Shown piece by piece: positions 16,309 through 25,402 of a stretch of DNA of 34,585 nt (positions within the stretch are counted from its first letter, which is position 1; each line of letters opens with the position of its first letter). Position numbers and translations under genes: made by a program. This DNA comes from Rickettsiales bacterium (GTDB lineage Bacteria; Pseudomonadota; Alphaproteobacteria; Rickettsiales; JALZUV01). The notes under the pieces are model-generated. The model saw nothing but the letters and a program-made list of their open reading frames with translations, was not told where the DNA came from and did not search any database. Location of the stretch: assembly GCA_029252805.1 (NCBI GenBank), contig JAQXAR010000051.1:1-34585 (forward strand). The letters run 5' to 3'.

Positions 16309-16397
16309 TGTCCTCATTAGTTCGTTATCAAACGAGGACATCTACGCAGGTATTGAAAAATATTGTCCGAAGTCGGGTTGGGCTTATCCGACTTCGG
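16309..16397. promoter_or_regulatory. Two inverted repeats in the alpA/spoVG-like divergent region
   Basis: TGTCCTC (16309-16315) is mirrored by GAGGACA (16334-16340). CCGAAGTCGG (16367-16376) is mirrored perfectly by CCGACTTCGG (16388-16397) with an 11-base loop. The first overlaps the alpA translation signal and could be an AlpA or repressor site. The second is a strong 10-bp stem suited to an operator, nicking site or origin hairpin. Confidence 0.55.
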
Positions 16398-16459
16398 GAA
16401 GTTTAGGCTTTCTCTGACTCCTGAACAGGTCGTTCAAACCAAGACAAATAGGGAATATA

Positions 16460-16759
16460 ATGAAAATCAGTGAAGTAAATATCATCCCTGTTAAACCACA
16501 TAACGGTCTTATCGCCTTCGCCTCCCTCGTCATCAATGATGATATTTTTATCGGTAGCATCGCGATTCACGAAAAATTAAGCGGTGGGTTTCGCCTTACC
16601 TACCCGACTAAACAGTCAGGTTTGCACAAAACTAATGTTTTCCATCCGATTAATAGGCAAGCAGGTGCAGAGATTGAGAAAGCAGTAATGAACAAATTGA
16701 ATGATGTAATGAAGAAAGTAAACAACCATGTTGGATACAATAGCCCTATCGATTGCTGA
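16460..16759 (+). CDS. SpoVG-like nucleic-acid-binding protein
   Basis: The 99-residue protein begins MKISEVNIIPVKPHNGLIAF and has SLVINDDIFIGSIAIHEKL, then FRLTYPTK and FHPINRQAGAEIEKAV, matching the beta-rich SpoVG fold (MKITEVRI-type start, an FAS and a YP block). SpoVG proteins bind DNA/RNA. Copies are common on mobile elements, where they sit beside small replication genes, as here. Its 3' end overlaps the truncated Rep-like ORF by 32 bases. Confidence 0.75.
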   Translation: MKISEVNIIPVKPHNGLIAFASLVINDDIFIGSIAIHEKLSGGFRLTYPTKQSGLHKTNVFHPINRQAGAEIEKAVMNKLNDVMKKVNNHVGYNSPIDC

Positions 16760-16895
16760 TAAAGCATTTCATATTACCAAACCCGAATGTTTTAGCCCCC
16801 ATGCCAATACAATTCGCAACCCATTATACAGCAACAACGGCGGCTTTTTTAAGGCAACCTACAACCCAAGCAATGCTGATAAGAGGCTGGGCTAG
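16728..16895 (+). pseudogene. Truncated Rep-like (element replication) protein, N-terminal piece
   Basis: A 55-codon frame starts at an ATG inside the SpoVG-like 3' end and reads MLDTIALSIADKAFHITKPE, then FSPHANTIRNPLY and ATYNPSNADKR. I recognise this opening from putative replication proteins of integrative elements, which are several hundred residues long. It stops as it runs into the recombinase remnant, so a deletion removed the rest of this gene together with the recombinase N-terminus. Confidence 0.55.
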
Positions 16896-17173
16896 AGATT
16901 AATGAGCAATTAGAACGCCATCACACTGGTAATGAACAGTTCAAAATTGCGCTCAGTAGCTTGCTGGGCTTAGCTTCTAACATAGTCGAGCTATTTGACC
17001 GTTCGAAAACGGATGAAAAGAGGCAGCTTATTGGGTATATGTTTTCGAACTTGGAATTGGAAGGCTCAAAGCTGCGCTATATCTTGCAGAAACCGTTTAA
17101 CCTATTTGCTGATTTAGCATCTTGTAAGGAATGGCTCCCCGGGCCGGACTCGAACCAGCGACAAGGTGATTAA
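16883..17173 (+). pseudogene. Serine recombinase, C-terminal fragment
   Basis: The open frame, which has no usable start, reads NEQLERHHTGNEQFKIALSS, then LLGLASNIVELFDRSKTDEK and RQLIGYMFSNLELEGSKLRY, the C-terminal coiled-coil end of large serine recombinases, finishing CKEWLPGPDSNQRQGD. The last residues are encoded by the antisense strand of tRNA-Asn, so the recombinase gene ends inside the tRNA. This is a common arrangement when the attachment site lies at the end of the integrase gene. The catalytic half is gone. Confidence 0.8.
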
Positions 17174-17206
17174 CAGTCACCTGCTCTACCACTGAGCTAC
17201 CGGGGA
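17132..17206 (-). tRNA. tRNA-Asn (GTT)
   Basis: On the complement the gene folds as a standard tRNA: acceptor TCCCCGG paired with CCGGGGA, a D-arm starting GCTCAGTGGTAGAGC, an anticodon loop CTGTTAA with GTT, the T-loop TTCGAGT, discriminator G and an encoded CCA. It forms the right border of the island. The 3' half overlaps the antisense recombinase C-terminus. Confidence 0.96.
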
Positions 17207-17568
17207 ACACCGAAAGCTTCGAAAAGCTCACTGGAAGACCGTATAACAACAGGCATCATCAATGCCAAGAGTTTTTTTAGGTAATAGTGAATTTAACATC
17301 AGGTTGAAGCTTTTGCGCCCATACCTGAGAAACCATAACATAGTATACTTTCTGCTTTCAGAGCTTTGTTTTCTTCGTAAGTCTAGCCAGAGGCACAAAG
17401 AAGTTTCGAGAAATCCGCCGTGACTGCTTTCTACTCCGAAAGTCTTTTTTGGAGGTTGGCAATCGAAAAGAAGTAAAAAACTCTTTACGGGCAAGCTTTA
17501 TACCCGGTGTGAAGTATAGAGGCACTAAGTATTATAAGTCGACATGCAGCAGTTATACTTACCGATGA
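17207..17568. other. Gene-free scar between tRNA-Asn and the integrase fragment
   Basis: An 88-codon open frame on the minus strand (17228-17494) has no recognisable content and no ribosome-binding site. CAGGT and ACCTG form a short inverted pair near 17310-17333. I see no convincing gene or RNA; this is probably remnant mobile DNA upstream of the P4-type integrase piece. Confidence 0.4.
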
Positions 17569-17892
17569 CAAGATGTATTTCCCATAATTGGCAAGCTTCC
17601 CATAAAGGAGGTAACTGCACCAGTATTGGTAAAAATGTTGCAAGGCATTGAAGCTAGAGGTGTATATGAACTAACTCGTCGCGCTAATCAGTATTGCAGT
17701 CAAATTTTACGATATGCGGTTATGCATGGAAAAGCCGAACGTGATTTTACTCTCGACATACGCGGTGCATTAAAAACGAAGTCAGTTAAGCACCATGCGG
17801 CTATTGATTCCCGTGAATTGCCCGAATTCATCAAGGCTCTCAATAATAACGATGCTCGCATGTACAAGCCTACAAGGTTACCCATGAATTAA
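17569..17892 (+). pseudogene. P4-type tyrosine integrase, internal fragment
   Basis: The frame begins after a TGA and reads DVFPIIGKLPIKEVTAPVLV, KMLQGIEARGVYELTRRANQ, YCSQILRYAVMHGKAERDFT and LDIRGALKTKSVKHHAAI. This is the SAM-like core-binding region of P4/CP4-type integrases. The N-terminal domain and the entire catalytic domain are missing. A trailing out-of-frame piece reads KVTHELIKELSN. Such integrases insert at tRNA genes, so this is the scar of another element at tRNA-Asn. Confidence 0.75.
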
Positions 17893-17982
17893 TCAAAGAA
17901 CTTTCAAATTAAGAAGAAAATCATGCCTGATAAGAACAATAAGGCTATTTCTATGCTTAACCTAATTCCGTATTCGACTTGG

Positions 17983-19014
17983 TCAATTTTCTAAATTTTC
18001 TTCGAAGGCCTCGACAACGCGCCCCACAACTTCTTGAGAGTCTTCAAAAGTGGCAATGTGGAAAAGCGCGTCCCCATTATTCACCAAAGGTAATATAGCC
18101 ATACCAATCACAATGCCGGTTCTTTTGGCGCGAACCTCAACTTTTTCATCACCAAACGAGTTGGATAACACACCAAGCAGTTCGCCTTTTTTCACGCGAC
18201 TTCCCAGCTTTTTGTTAGCGCGAAGGCTGCCGCTATGAGGCGCACGAATCCAATGGCTCGATTTGGCAATGAAAACTTGCTTCTTACGTTGCTTCAAGCT
18301 GACCTTCCCCTCCCCTTCAATCATGCCAATCGAGCGCATGACCGATAGAATGCCTTGGACACCAGACTTAATCACCTTTTCTTCATAGCGCAATGCTTTG
18401 CCCCCTTCAAACAGCAACATAGGTATTCCCATATCAGCCGCAGCCTGGCGCAAAGAGCCATCACGAATATCAGAATCAATGACGACTGGAACGCCAAAAT
18501 TGAGGGCCAACTTCTCCGTCTCTTCATGATGCAAACAGGCGCGTATTTGAGGCAAGTTACTGCGGTGAATTGCCGCGGTATGTAGATCAATACCATGCGT
18601 AGATTTACTCACAATTTCACGCATAAAAATATGAGCGATTTGGCCGGCAAGAGATCCGGTCTCTGACCCCGGGAAACAGCGATTTAAGTCTCGCCTATCG
18701 GGCAGGTAGCGAATATTTCGATTGAAACCAAAAGCATTCACAATCGGCACGGCAATCAGTGTTCCTTTGATTTTCGAAAGAGCTTTCTTACGCGACAGAA
18801 TCCGCTTGATGATTTCAACACCATTTATCTCATCGCCATGAATTGCGGCTGAAATGAATAATACTGGCCCCTCTTCTGTGCCCCGCACCACTTCAACCGG
18901 AATCTTCATTTCAGTGTAATCAAACAGTTTTGCTATGGGAATTTCAATTTGCTTGCGCTGCCCCGAAGGGACAGATACGCCACCAATTATCATATCCTGA
19001 GTATGCACTGTCAT
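17983..19014 (-). CDS. M14-family succinylglutamate desuccinylase/aspartoacylase-like zinc hydrolase
   Basis: The 343-residue enzyme belongs to the AstE/AspA branch of the M14 carboxypeptidase fold, which hydrolyses N-acyl amino acids. Zinc ligands are visible: H59 and E62 in HGDEING, and H145 in GIDLHTA. The substrate-binding block RDLNRCFPG (108-116) is present. The C-terminal ~100 residues form the beta-barrel typical of this branch (APHSGSLRANKKLGSRVKKG). Exact substrate is not determinable. The gene stands alone, with 235 bases of unremarkable sequence before the next gene on the same strand. Confidence 0.88.
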   Translation of the reverse strand: MTVHTQDMIIGGVSVPSGQRKQIEIPIAKLFDYTEMKIPVEVVRGTEEGPVLFISAAIHGDEINGVEIIKRILSRKKALSKIKGTLIAVPIVNAFGFNRNIRYLPDRRDLNRCFPGSETGSLAGQIAHIFMREIVSKSTHGIDLHTAAIHRSNLPQIRACLHHEETEKLALNFGVPVVIDSDIRDGSLRQAAADMGIPMLLFEGGKALRYEEKVIKSGVQGILSVMRSIGMIEGEGKVSLKQRKKQVFIAKSSHWIRAPHSGSLRANKKLGSRVKKGELLGVLSNSFGDEKVEVRAKRTGIVIGMAILPLVNNGDALFHIATFEDSQEVVGRVVEAFEENLEN

Positions 19015-19249
19015 ATCTAACCTTTGCTTGCCCTATTGTTCGGCTCTTTGACAGAATATTAGCGGGTTTTATGGAAATAAGAAAGCGGCTCGTATGATTT
19101 GAAAAAATAAATTCAAGGCACCACCTAGCCTAGAAAGCAGGTTCCCAAGCACTTCATTTTTCCTTCTTATTGGTTACGAATATTTATAACGCTAATATCT
19201 GCAGATGTCGCAGCTGTTTGAACTGCAACCGCCTAGCGTTAGGCATCAA

Positions 19250-19789
19250 CTAATGATTACAATTAGTTCCATGTACATGTGGCGGATGATGCTTAAGGTG
19301 CTTTTTCATTTTCTTTAGCAGCATATCACGTTTCAGTTTCGACAAATGGTCGAGAAAAGTAATGCCATCTAAATAATCGACCTCATGTTGAATAACGCTC
19401 GCGAAAAACCCAGTAGCTTCTAATGCTTGGCTCTGCCCCTCATAATCAAGATAGCGCAATTTGATGGTTGCGGGGCGCTTCACTTTGGCAGCAATTCCAA
19501 GAAAGCAAATGGAAGCTTCTTCATGTTCCTGTTGCTCATCCGAATACCAGAAAATTTCAGGGTTAATGAAAGCATAAGGCTTTGAGATACCACCTTCCTG
19601 CAAATCAACGACCGCGAGGCGCTTCAGCACCCCCACCATATTCGCGCCAATACCGACGGCTTTTTCATGCTCCACCGTTTCAAACATATCGTCGATTATG
19701 CGGCGAGTTTCATCGGTTACTGCATCAACTCTCTCGGCTGTTTGCTTGAAAATAGGGTCCGGTGCGTAGATTAATGACAATAAAGCCAT
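19250..19789 (-). CDS. Peptide deformylase paralogue lacking catalytic residues (pseudo-PDF)
   Basis: The 179-residue protein aligns end to end with peptide deformylase but each active-site motif is altered. Motif 1 (GxGLAAxQ) reads GIGANM with the oxyanion Gln replaced by Met51. Motif 2 (EGCLS) reads EASIC with the metal Cys replaced by Ser93. Motif 3 (HExxH) reads HEVDY with the second His replaced by Tyr139. H135 and E136 remain. The fold residues (KRLAVVDLQ, LRYLDYEG, GITFLDHLSKLKRD) are conserved and a His-rich tail follows. A good GAGGA site precedes ATG 19789. The genuine deformylase is at 25403-25972, so this copy probably has a non-deformylase role. Confidence 0.88.
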   Translation of the reverse strand: MALLSLIYAPDPIFKQTAERVDAVTDETRRIIDDMFETVEHEKAVGIGANMVGVLKRLAVVDLQEGGISKPYAFINPEIFWYSDEQQEHEEASICFLGIAAKVKRPATIKLRYLDYEGQSQALEATGFFASVIQHEVDYLDGITFLDHLSKLKRDMLLKKMKKHLKHHPPHVHGTNCNH

Positions 19790-19968
19790 GGTTTAGTCCT
19801 CACTTTTTATCATTCAACTCGCGAATATTCATTCACTATACCTTACAGAGTCGTTGAAATATTGTATAATTATGTCGATATCTAACGACAGTTACTGTGC
19901 AAACAATAAAGTTTCAGCCTAAAGACAGTACCCACTCTGCAGCTTATGTAAAAGTGTTGCGCTGGCGC

Positions 19969-20505
19969 TTAACGGGTTCGTTCAGCTTGCGCACGCGATC
20001 GATCGATCATGTCACGATGCTGATAGGACTCTTCTTCTTTTTCCTTCTCTTGCACTATTTCTCTCTCATGAGAATCTAATTCGAGCGTTTGCCTCTCTGC
20101 GGCTGTTTTCTTGGGCATTTCTTTCTCGGCCTTTTCTGCGGCCTCAAGCACTGCCTCATCACTCACTTGCACCCCGTCGCGAGTATGACCTCTTCGGCCT
20201 GGCTTATTGTAATTATTTTGCGCATCATGATAGCCTTTGCTCGCGCCCTGAATCCCTTTAAAAGCAGCCGTGAGGCCAACACACATTATCACCCCTGCCC
20301 CAACAGAGGCAAATGGCAAGAATGCGACAGCAGGAATGGCGATCAGCGCACCCCAGAAGACACCGTTAAGCACTCCCATTACACCGCTAGCAAGCGCAGA
20401 TACGCCTTTCTTAGCCTCACCCGAAAACGTGCGGACATTATCTCGCTTATCACTCTTGTGATAATCGTCGCTTGGCTCACGCACCTTGTTGGCAGATTTT
20501 TCCAT
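19969..20505 (-). CDS. Unrecognised membrane protein with charged C-terminal coiled coil
   Basis: The product has an N-terminal hydrophilic segment, then about 60 hydrophobic, Gly/Ala-rich residues suggesting two membrane segments (SALASGVMGVLNGVFWGALI and on to VGAGVIMCVGLTAAFKG). A highly charged helical tail follows (KEMPKKTAAERQTLELDSHE and on), likely coiled coil. No family is recognised. ATG 20505 is used, with AGGAG very close (1 base); a GTG at 20556 would add 17 residues. It is divergent from the MATE gene. Confidence 0.6.
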   Translation of the reverse strand: MEKSANKVREPSDDYHKSDKRDNVRTFSGEAKKGVSALASGVMGVLNGVFWGALIAIPAVAFLPFASVGAGVIMCVGLTAAFKGIQGASKGYHDAQNNYNKPGRRGHTRDGVQVSDEAVLEAAEKAEKEMPKKTAAERQTLELDSHEREIVQEKEKEEESYQHRDMIDRSRAQAERTR

Positions 20506-20591
20506 GCTCCTAGTGTACTCAATAAGGGTTACAGTATGATGACGAAAACTCACCACTAGGCATTTACCTCTATATGGTTTAAATCCAACCT

Positions 20592-21896
20592 ATGACTCCC
20601 GCTCTTCGCCCCACTCAACGTGAATTTTTTAAACTTGCGATCCCTAATATTTTAGCCGCGATGGCGGTGCCAGTCACCGAGTTGGTTGATATTGGTTATT
20701 TAGGGCATTTAGAGAGCGTCACTCCCCTTTCAGGCGTTGTCTTGGCAACTGTTGTCTTTAGTTATATTTATTGGTGTTTTGGATTTTTACGTATCGGTAC
20801 CACAGGACTCACGGCGCAGGCGGCAGGACGCGAAGATCAAGACGAACAAGAAGCGCTCCTGTGGCGCGGCGTATTGATGGGAGCTGTCATTGGTCTCTTA
20901 CTCACGCTGTTCCAGCACCCTATCGGAAATTTAAGCTTCAGTATTCTTTCTGGAAGCGGTGAAGTCGAGGCCGCCGGACGCGATTATTACAACGCGCATA
21001 TTTGGGGCGCTTTCCCTGTGATGATTGGCTTTGCACTGGTTGGCTGGTTATTGGGTATTGGACGAACAGGTTATGTCTTTATCAGCTACACGATTTGGCA
21101 GGTCAGCAATATTATTCTAAACTATTTCTTCATTGTTAAATTTGGTTGGGGCTCGTGGGGCGCAGGCCTAGGCAGTGCGCTCGCTGAATGGATATCCAGT
21201 ATCCTTACCGTCGGTTTAGTATGGAAATGTTTGGGACGCTTCCCTAAATTTGATGTCGAAAGAATCTTCCATTGGTCTGAACTCAAGAGACTATTGACCC
21301 TTAACAGCGCTATTATGGGACGTACCTTTTTGCTGATGAGCGTGTTGGCAGCCTTTACCAATATCTCGGCTACTTTTGGAGTGGTGGCTTTAGCGGCCAA
21401 TGCATTGATGATGCAACTATTCGTCTTCTTCGCTTACGTGACAGATGGTTATGCCATTGCACTCGAAATTCTAGCAGGGAAATCTCTCGGTCGAAATAGC
21501 AAAACGGAGTTACGCCGCTCCTTCAATCTTGCTATGCGTTGGACGTTGATTTCAGGAGCGGTTTTTGCGCTCGTCTATGCTTTTGGCACCGGGTTTATTC
21601 TCTCCCTTCTCACCGAGCATCAAGAAGTGGTTGATGCAGCAACGCCTTATGCTTACTGGATGTGCGCGACGATCCTTATTGGCGGCGTCGCCTTCGTTTA
21701 TGATGGGTTCTTTTATGGCCTAGCTAAACCCAAACTTCTCTTTAACTCCATGTTCTTTTCATCCCTCAGCTTTGTGCCCCTCGCCTATTACGCCTGGCAG
21801 CAGCAAAGCACAACATGGCTTTGGATTGCGTTTTTGACTTTCACAATTATCAGAACCTTAGCGCTCATCAATCCTGTGCGGAAAGCCTTGCAGTAA
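20592..21896 (+). CDS. MATE-family (DinF-like) cation-coupled efflux transporter
   Basis: The 434-residue protein has about twelve hydrophobic helices in two six-helix halves. It opens LAIPNILAAMAVPVTELVDI followed by GYLGHL, the DinF-branch MATE signature with the Asp in helix 1, and has LTAQAAGRED after helix 2. MATE pumps exchange Na+ or H+ for cationic drugs or metabolites; the substrate is not predictable. The 3' end overlaps the convergent comEC by 29 bases. Confidence 0.9.
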   Translation: MTPALRPTQREFFKLAIPNILAAMAVPVTELVDIGYLGHLESVTPLSGVVLATVVFSYIYWCFGFLRIGTTGLTAQAAGREDQDEQEALLWRGVLMGAVIGLLLTLFQHPIGNLSFSILSGSGEVEAAGRDYYNAHIWGAFPVMIGFALVGWLLGIGRTGYVFISYTIWQVSNIILNYFFIVKFGWGSWGAGLGSALAEWISSILTVGLVWKCLGRFPKFDVERIFHWSELKRLLTLNSAIMGRTFLLMSVLAAFTNISATFGVVALAANALMMQLFVFFAYVTDGYAIALEILAGKSLGRNSKTELRRSFNLAMRWTLISGAVFALVYAFGTGFILSLLTEHQEVVDAATPYAYWMCATILIGGVAFVYDGFFYGLAKPKLLFNSMFFSSLSFVPLAYYAWQQQSTTWLWIAFLTFTIIRTLALINPVRKALQ

Positions 21897-23919
21897 AGGC
21901 CCTTGCCTGGCGCAGCGTAATCTCCCTATCTATCGTGAGTGAGGTCGCTTGTTTTGGGCGCTCAACAACTACGGCTGACTCGCAATCCACATAGAAGCTC
22001 GTGATCATAGCATCCGCTGATTCACAATCCTCAATGGCGGCGATCCGGCGCTTCGGAAAGGCGATCTGCTTGCCCTTATAGTCGAGGATACAACCGAAAC
22101 CATCGCAACGATAGCTCTCCTTAAATGTATCCGCCTTTGCGAATTCCTCAATGCCTAAAGCCTCTTGCCACAGCCCTGCTTTGAAGTTTCGCACACTCCC
22201 ACGCAGCATGGCATACCCGCCCGATTCCAACTTCACCGCTACTTGTTCCGCTTTTTCGCTGATCAGAATATCAGGCAAACGCACCGTAAAGAATGGCACG
22301 AGGCCGATGAGGATAACCAACCATCCTAAATGCCTAATACGCTGCTGCCAAAGGCATAACCAGCAAGCTCCCAATGACACAACAACAAGTGCCCATAAAG
22401 GAGGCGTTGGTACATGTATCATCGCATCAGGCAGTGCCGCAATTGCTGTGGCAATGGCCGCTACCCACTCAACCCCTTGCCCCATCAACCACAGGAACGG
22501 CGCCTCCCAGCCAAACGGCATGGTCAACATTCCTCCCACGGCAGCAGGCATGACGATAAAACTAAAAATCGGCGATGCCGCCATATTCGCAAGTAAGTGA
22601 TAATTGGTAAATTGATTAAAATGATAGACTGCATAAGGCGAAGTAATCGCACTCGCTACAAAGGTCGTCGCGAGTACTCCGCCCAGATAGATCATCAGCT
22701 TTTGGCTCCAGCCATAATGCCCGCCTTTTATTTCTCGTTCTGCTCGTTTACGCCGCCATACTTCATAAAGTGCAATGATAGACATCGTCGCGCTGAACGA
22801 GAGCTGGAAACTCGGCCCCATAAGTGACGAAGGCGCAATGAACAATACCAGTATCGCCGCCAGTGCCAAAGACCGCATCGGCAGCACTTGGCGCTCCAGC
22901 ATAATCGCAATGAAAACGAGCGCGACCATCGCATAAGCACGCTGTGCAGAAACCGGAAAACCCGCAATAGTGAGATAGGCGAACCCACCTAACACGCACC
23001 CTAATGCCGCCCATTTTTTCACGGGGAAGCGCAATGCCGCCCCCGGAATTAACACGAAAATGTAGCGTAGTAATATAAAGAACACCCCGCACACCAAACC
23101 AAGATGAAGGCCAGAGATCGCCAGCATATGCGCCAAACCAGCAGCGCGCATGGCCTCTTTCGTTTCTTCAGGAATGCCAGCACGCTCGCCTGTAATCAGT
23201 GCCGTTGAAATTGCGACGGTCGCTTGGCTAAAGTGAGGGCGCATCACAGCCGCAATTTTCTTGCCCAGCTGGACTCTAAAATTCGCAAGATCTATCTGCC
23301 AGTTTTGTTCATTCTCGGTCGATAGAATTTCAACTGGATTCAACCCAAAACCAACGGCGCCAATGCCTTTAAAATAGAAATGCCGAGTAAAATCGAAACC
23401 ACCGGGCAAAGCAGGCGGTGGCAGCGGAAACAACCCTCCGCGTAACTTTACGCGTTGCCCGGCTAACAAATGAGCATTGATTTTCTTCAGACTCAGACGG
23501 ATCGTATTGGGCAGTGGATAGCGCGACCCACCTTCCACCTCCACATCGCCCAAGACCAGTTTTTGTTTTCCAGATTCATCATTAATCACTTCCTGTATCG
23601 TGCCAAATAGCGGCAAGACAGCACTCGGGCGGCTAATCAAGGATTGCTGGAAGCGCTGCATCTGCCATTGCGTCGCAACGAAGCCTACTCCCGCAAAAAA
23701 GAACACCAGTAAAAGCCCGCGCACCCAAGGCATACGCTTCCAAAACACCCAAGTCGGTGCACCGGCGGCGATCAACGCAGCTCCCAAATAATCTGGCGGA
23801 GGGCCAACCCACGCAAAATACGTGATGATCCCGCAAGCCATGGCAATAGGCACCCAAAGCAACCAACGAGATTGCTCTTCTAACAGCCATATTTCAAGAT
23901 TTTGCTTCCAATCTCGCAT
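21868..23919 (-). CDS. comEC: ComEC/Rec2-family DNA uptake channel, without a functional beta-lactamase domain
   Basis: ComEC forms the inner-membrane channel through which single-stranded DNA enters during transformation. The 683-residue product has an N-terminal DUF4131-like region (residues ~20-200) and the Competence domain with GLAHMLAISGLHLGLVCG and roughly ten membrane helices. The C-terminal ~130 residues are soluble but have no HxHxDH motif, so the nuclease-like domain of Bacillus ComEC is degenerate, as in many alphaproteobacteria. ATG 23919 (upstream TAGGGTG) is chosen over an upstream in-frame start at 24006 that would overlap gltX. It is divergent from gltX with a 52-base gap. 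Confidence 0.9.
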   Translation of the reverse strand: MRDWKQNLEIWLLEEQSRWLLWVPIAMACGIITYFAWVGPPPDYLGAALIAAGAPTWVFWKRMPWVRGLLLVFFFAGVGFVATQWQMQRFQQSLISRPSAVLPLFGTIQEVINDESGKQKLVLGDVEVEGGSRYPLPNTIRLSLKKINAHLLAGQRVKLRGGLFPLPPPALPGGFDFTRHFYFKGIGAVGFGLNPVEILSTENEQNWQIDLANFRVQLGKKIAAVMRPHFSQATVAISTALITGERAGIPEETKEAMRAAGLAHMLAISGLHLGLVCGVFFILLRYIFVLIPGAALRFPVKKWAALGCVLGGFAYLTIAGFPVSAQRAYAMVALVFIAIMLERQVLPMRSLALAAILVLFIAPSSLMGPSFQLSFSATMSIIALYEVWRRKRAEREIKGGHYGWSQKLMIYLGGVLATTFVASAITSPYAVYHFNQFTNYHLLANMAASPIFSFIVMPAAVGGMLTMPFGWEAPFLWLMGQGVEWVAAIATAIAALPDAMIHVPTPPLWALVVVSLGACWLCLWQQRIRHLGWLVILIGLVPFFTVRLPDILISEKAEQVAVKLESGGYAMLRGSVRNFKAGLWQEALGIEEFAKADTFKESYRCDGFGCILDYKGKQIAFPKRRIAAIEDCESADAMITSFYVDCESAVVVERPKQATSLTIDREITLRQARAFTARLSAQD

Positions 23920-23971
23920 AAGTTGCACCCTACTGCTTGACGCAGCAAAAGCGACAGTGAATAACACTGCC

Positions 23972-25384
23972 ATGACAGTTATTACGCGATTCGCCCCGTC
24001 CCCCACTGGTTTCCTTCATATTGGCGGAGCCCGCACAGCTCTATTTAACTGGCTCTTTGCCCGCCATCACGATGGCAAGTTCCTACTTCGCATTGAAGAT
24101 ACCGATAAAGCACGCTCAACAACGGAAGCGATTGCCGCCATCCATGAAGGGCTTACCTGGCTGGGCCTCGATGCAGATGACACAATCATCTATCAATCAA
24201 AAAACGTAACACGCCATACCGAAGTCGCCGAGGCGATGCTTGCTAACGGTAAAGCCTATAAATGCTTCACTCGTCCTGAAGAACTCGCCGAATTACGCGA
24301 AGCAGCACAAGCCAAACGCAATGTATTTCGCTTCCAAAGCCCGTGGCGTGATACGCCAACAAGCGATCACCCAACCGACACACCTTATGTAATCCGCCTA
24401 AAAGCGCCCAATGAAGGCGTCATCATCATCAAAGATGAAGTGCAAGGCGATGTAAATATCGGTGCTGGCGAAGTAGAGGATGTGATTTTATTGCGTTCAG
24501 ATGGCACGCCGACTTACATGCTGGCCGTAGTTACCGACGATCATGACATGGCAGTAACTCACATTATTCGGGGTGATGACCACCTGACTAATTCGGCAAA
24601 ACAACAGCTTATTTACGAAGCTATGGGCTGGGATGCCCCCGTTTTTGCGCATATTCCACTGATTCACGGCCCGGATGGTGCAAAACTTTCCAAACGCCAC
24701 GGCGCACTTGGAGTCGATGCCTATCGTGATATGGGGTACCTGCCAGAAGCGATGCGTAATTACCTGCTGCGACTCGGTTGGGCCTTTGGTGATGAAGAAA
24801 TTTTCACCCGCGCTGAAATGATCGAAAAATTCTCGCTCAAAGGGGTAGGAAAATCTCCTTCTCGTTTTGACTTTGCGAAGCTCGAAAATTTAAACGGAAT
24901 GTATATTCGCCAAGCTGAGAATGACCGCCTCATTGAATTAATTATTCCCTTTATAAACAAATCACTAAACATCGAAGTTAATGCATCACAAAAAGAGACT
25001 CTAAACAATGGAATTACCGGTTTAAAAGAACGCGCTAAAACATTGCAAGAATTAGCAGATTCGACGCTATTCTACCTACGCCACTGCGCCCCACAGGATG
25101 AAAAAGCCCAAAACCAGCTCGATGAAGGAAAAACACTCCTCGCCGCCTTTATTCCTGAACTCGAAAAGCAGACAGAGTGGGACCATGCAACCCTCTTCCC
25201 CTTCGCAAAAGAGTTTGCAGAACAGCATGATACGAAAGTTGGAAAGCTGATGGCACCCATTCGCGTCGCCATTACGGGCAGCACCGCAAGTCCCAGCATG
25301 TTTGAAGTAATGGAGATTATCGGCAAGGAAGAAAGCCTTAAACGGTTACGCAATGCATCAGAAGGGCTTGTTTCTGCAGCGTAA
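23972..25384 (+). CDS. gltX: Glutamyl-tRNA synthetase
   Basis: A class I synthetase charging tRNA-Glu. The 470-residue protein carries RFAPSPTGFLHIGGARTALF at residues 6-25 (HIGH-type motif HIGG) and KLSKR at 238-242 (KMSKS-type). The catalytic IEDTD and RSDGTPTYMLAVVTDDHDM blocks are intact. ATG 23972 is the family start; the open frame extends upstream but lacks homology. In many alphaproteobacteria gltX sits beside comEC as here; E. coli HipA phosphorylates GltX, which links loosely to the island hipA. Confidence 0.97.
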   Translation: MTVITRFAPSPTGFLHIGGARTALFNWLFARHHDGKFLLRIEDTDKARSTTEAIAAIHEGLTWLGLDADDTIIYQSKNVTRHTEVAEAMLANGKAYKCFTRPEELAELREAAQAKRNVFRFQSPWRDTPTSDHPTDTPYVIRLKAPNEGVIIIKDEVQGDVNIGAGEVEDVILLRSDGTPTYMLAVVTDDHDMAVTHIIRGDDHLTNSAKQQLIYEAMGWDAPVFAHIPLIHGPDGAKLSKRHGALGVDAYRDMGYLPEAMRNYLLRLGWAFGDEEIFTRAEMIEKFSLKGVGKSPSRFDFAKLENLNGMYIRQAENDRLIELIIPFINKSLNIEVNASQKETLNNGITGLKERAKTLQELADSTLFYLRHCAPQDEKAQNQLDEGKTLLAAFIPELEKQTEWDHATLFPFAKEFAEQHDTKVGKLMAPIRVAITGSTASPSMFEVMEIIGKEESLKRLRNASEGLVSAA

Positions 25385-25402
25385 TCGCACTATTTAAGCA
25401 AT

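Noticed and set aside
17228-17494. 88-codon minus-strand ORF after tRNA-Asn
   Set aside because: No family resemblance, no ribosome-binding site, and it lies in mobile-element scar DNA.
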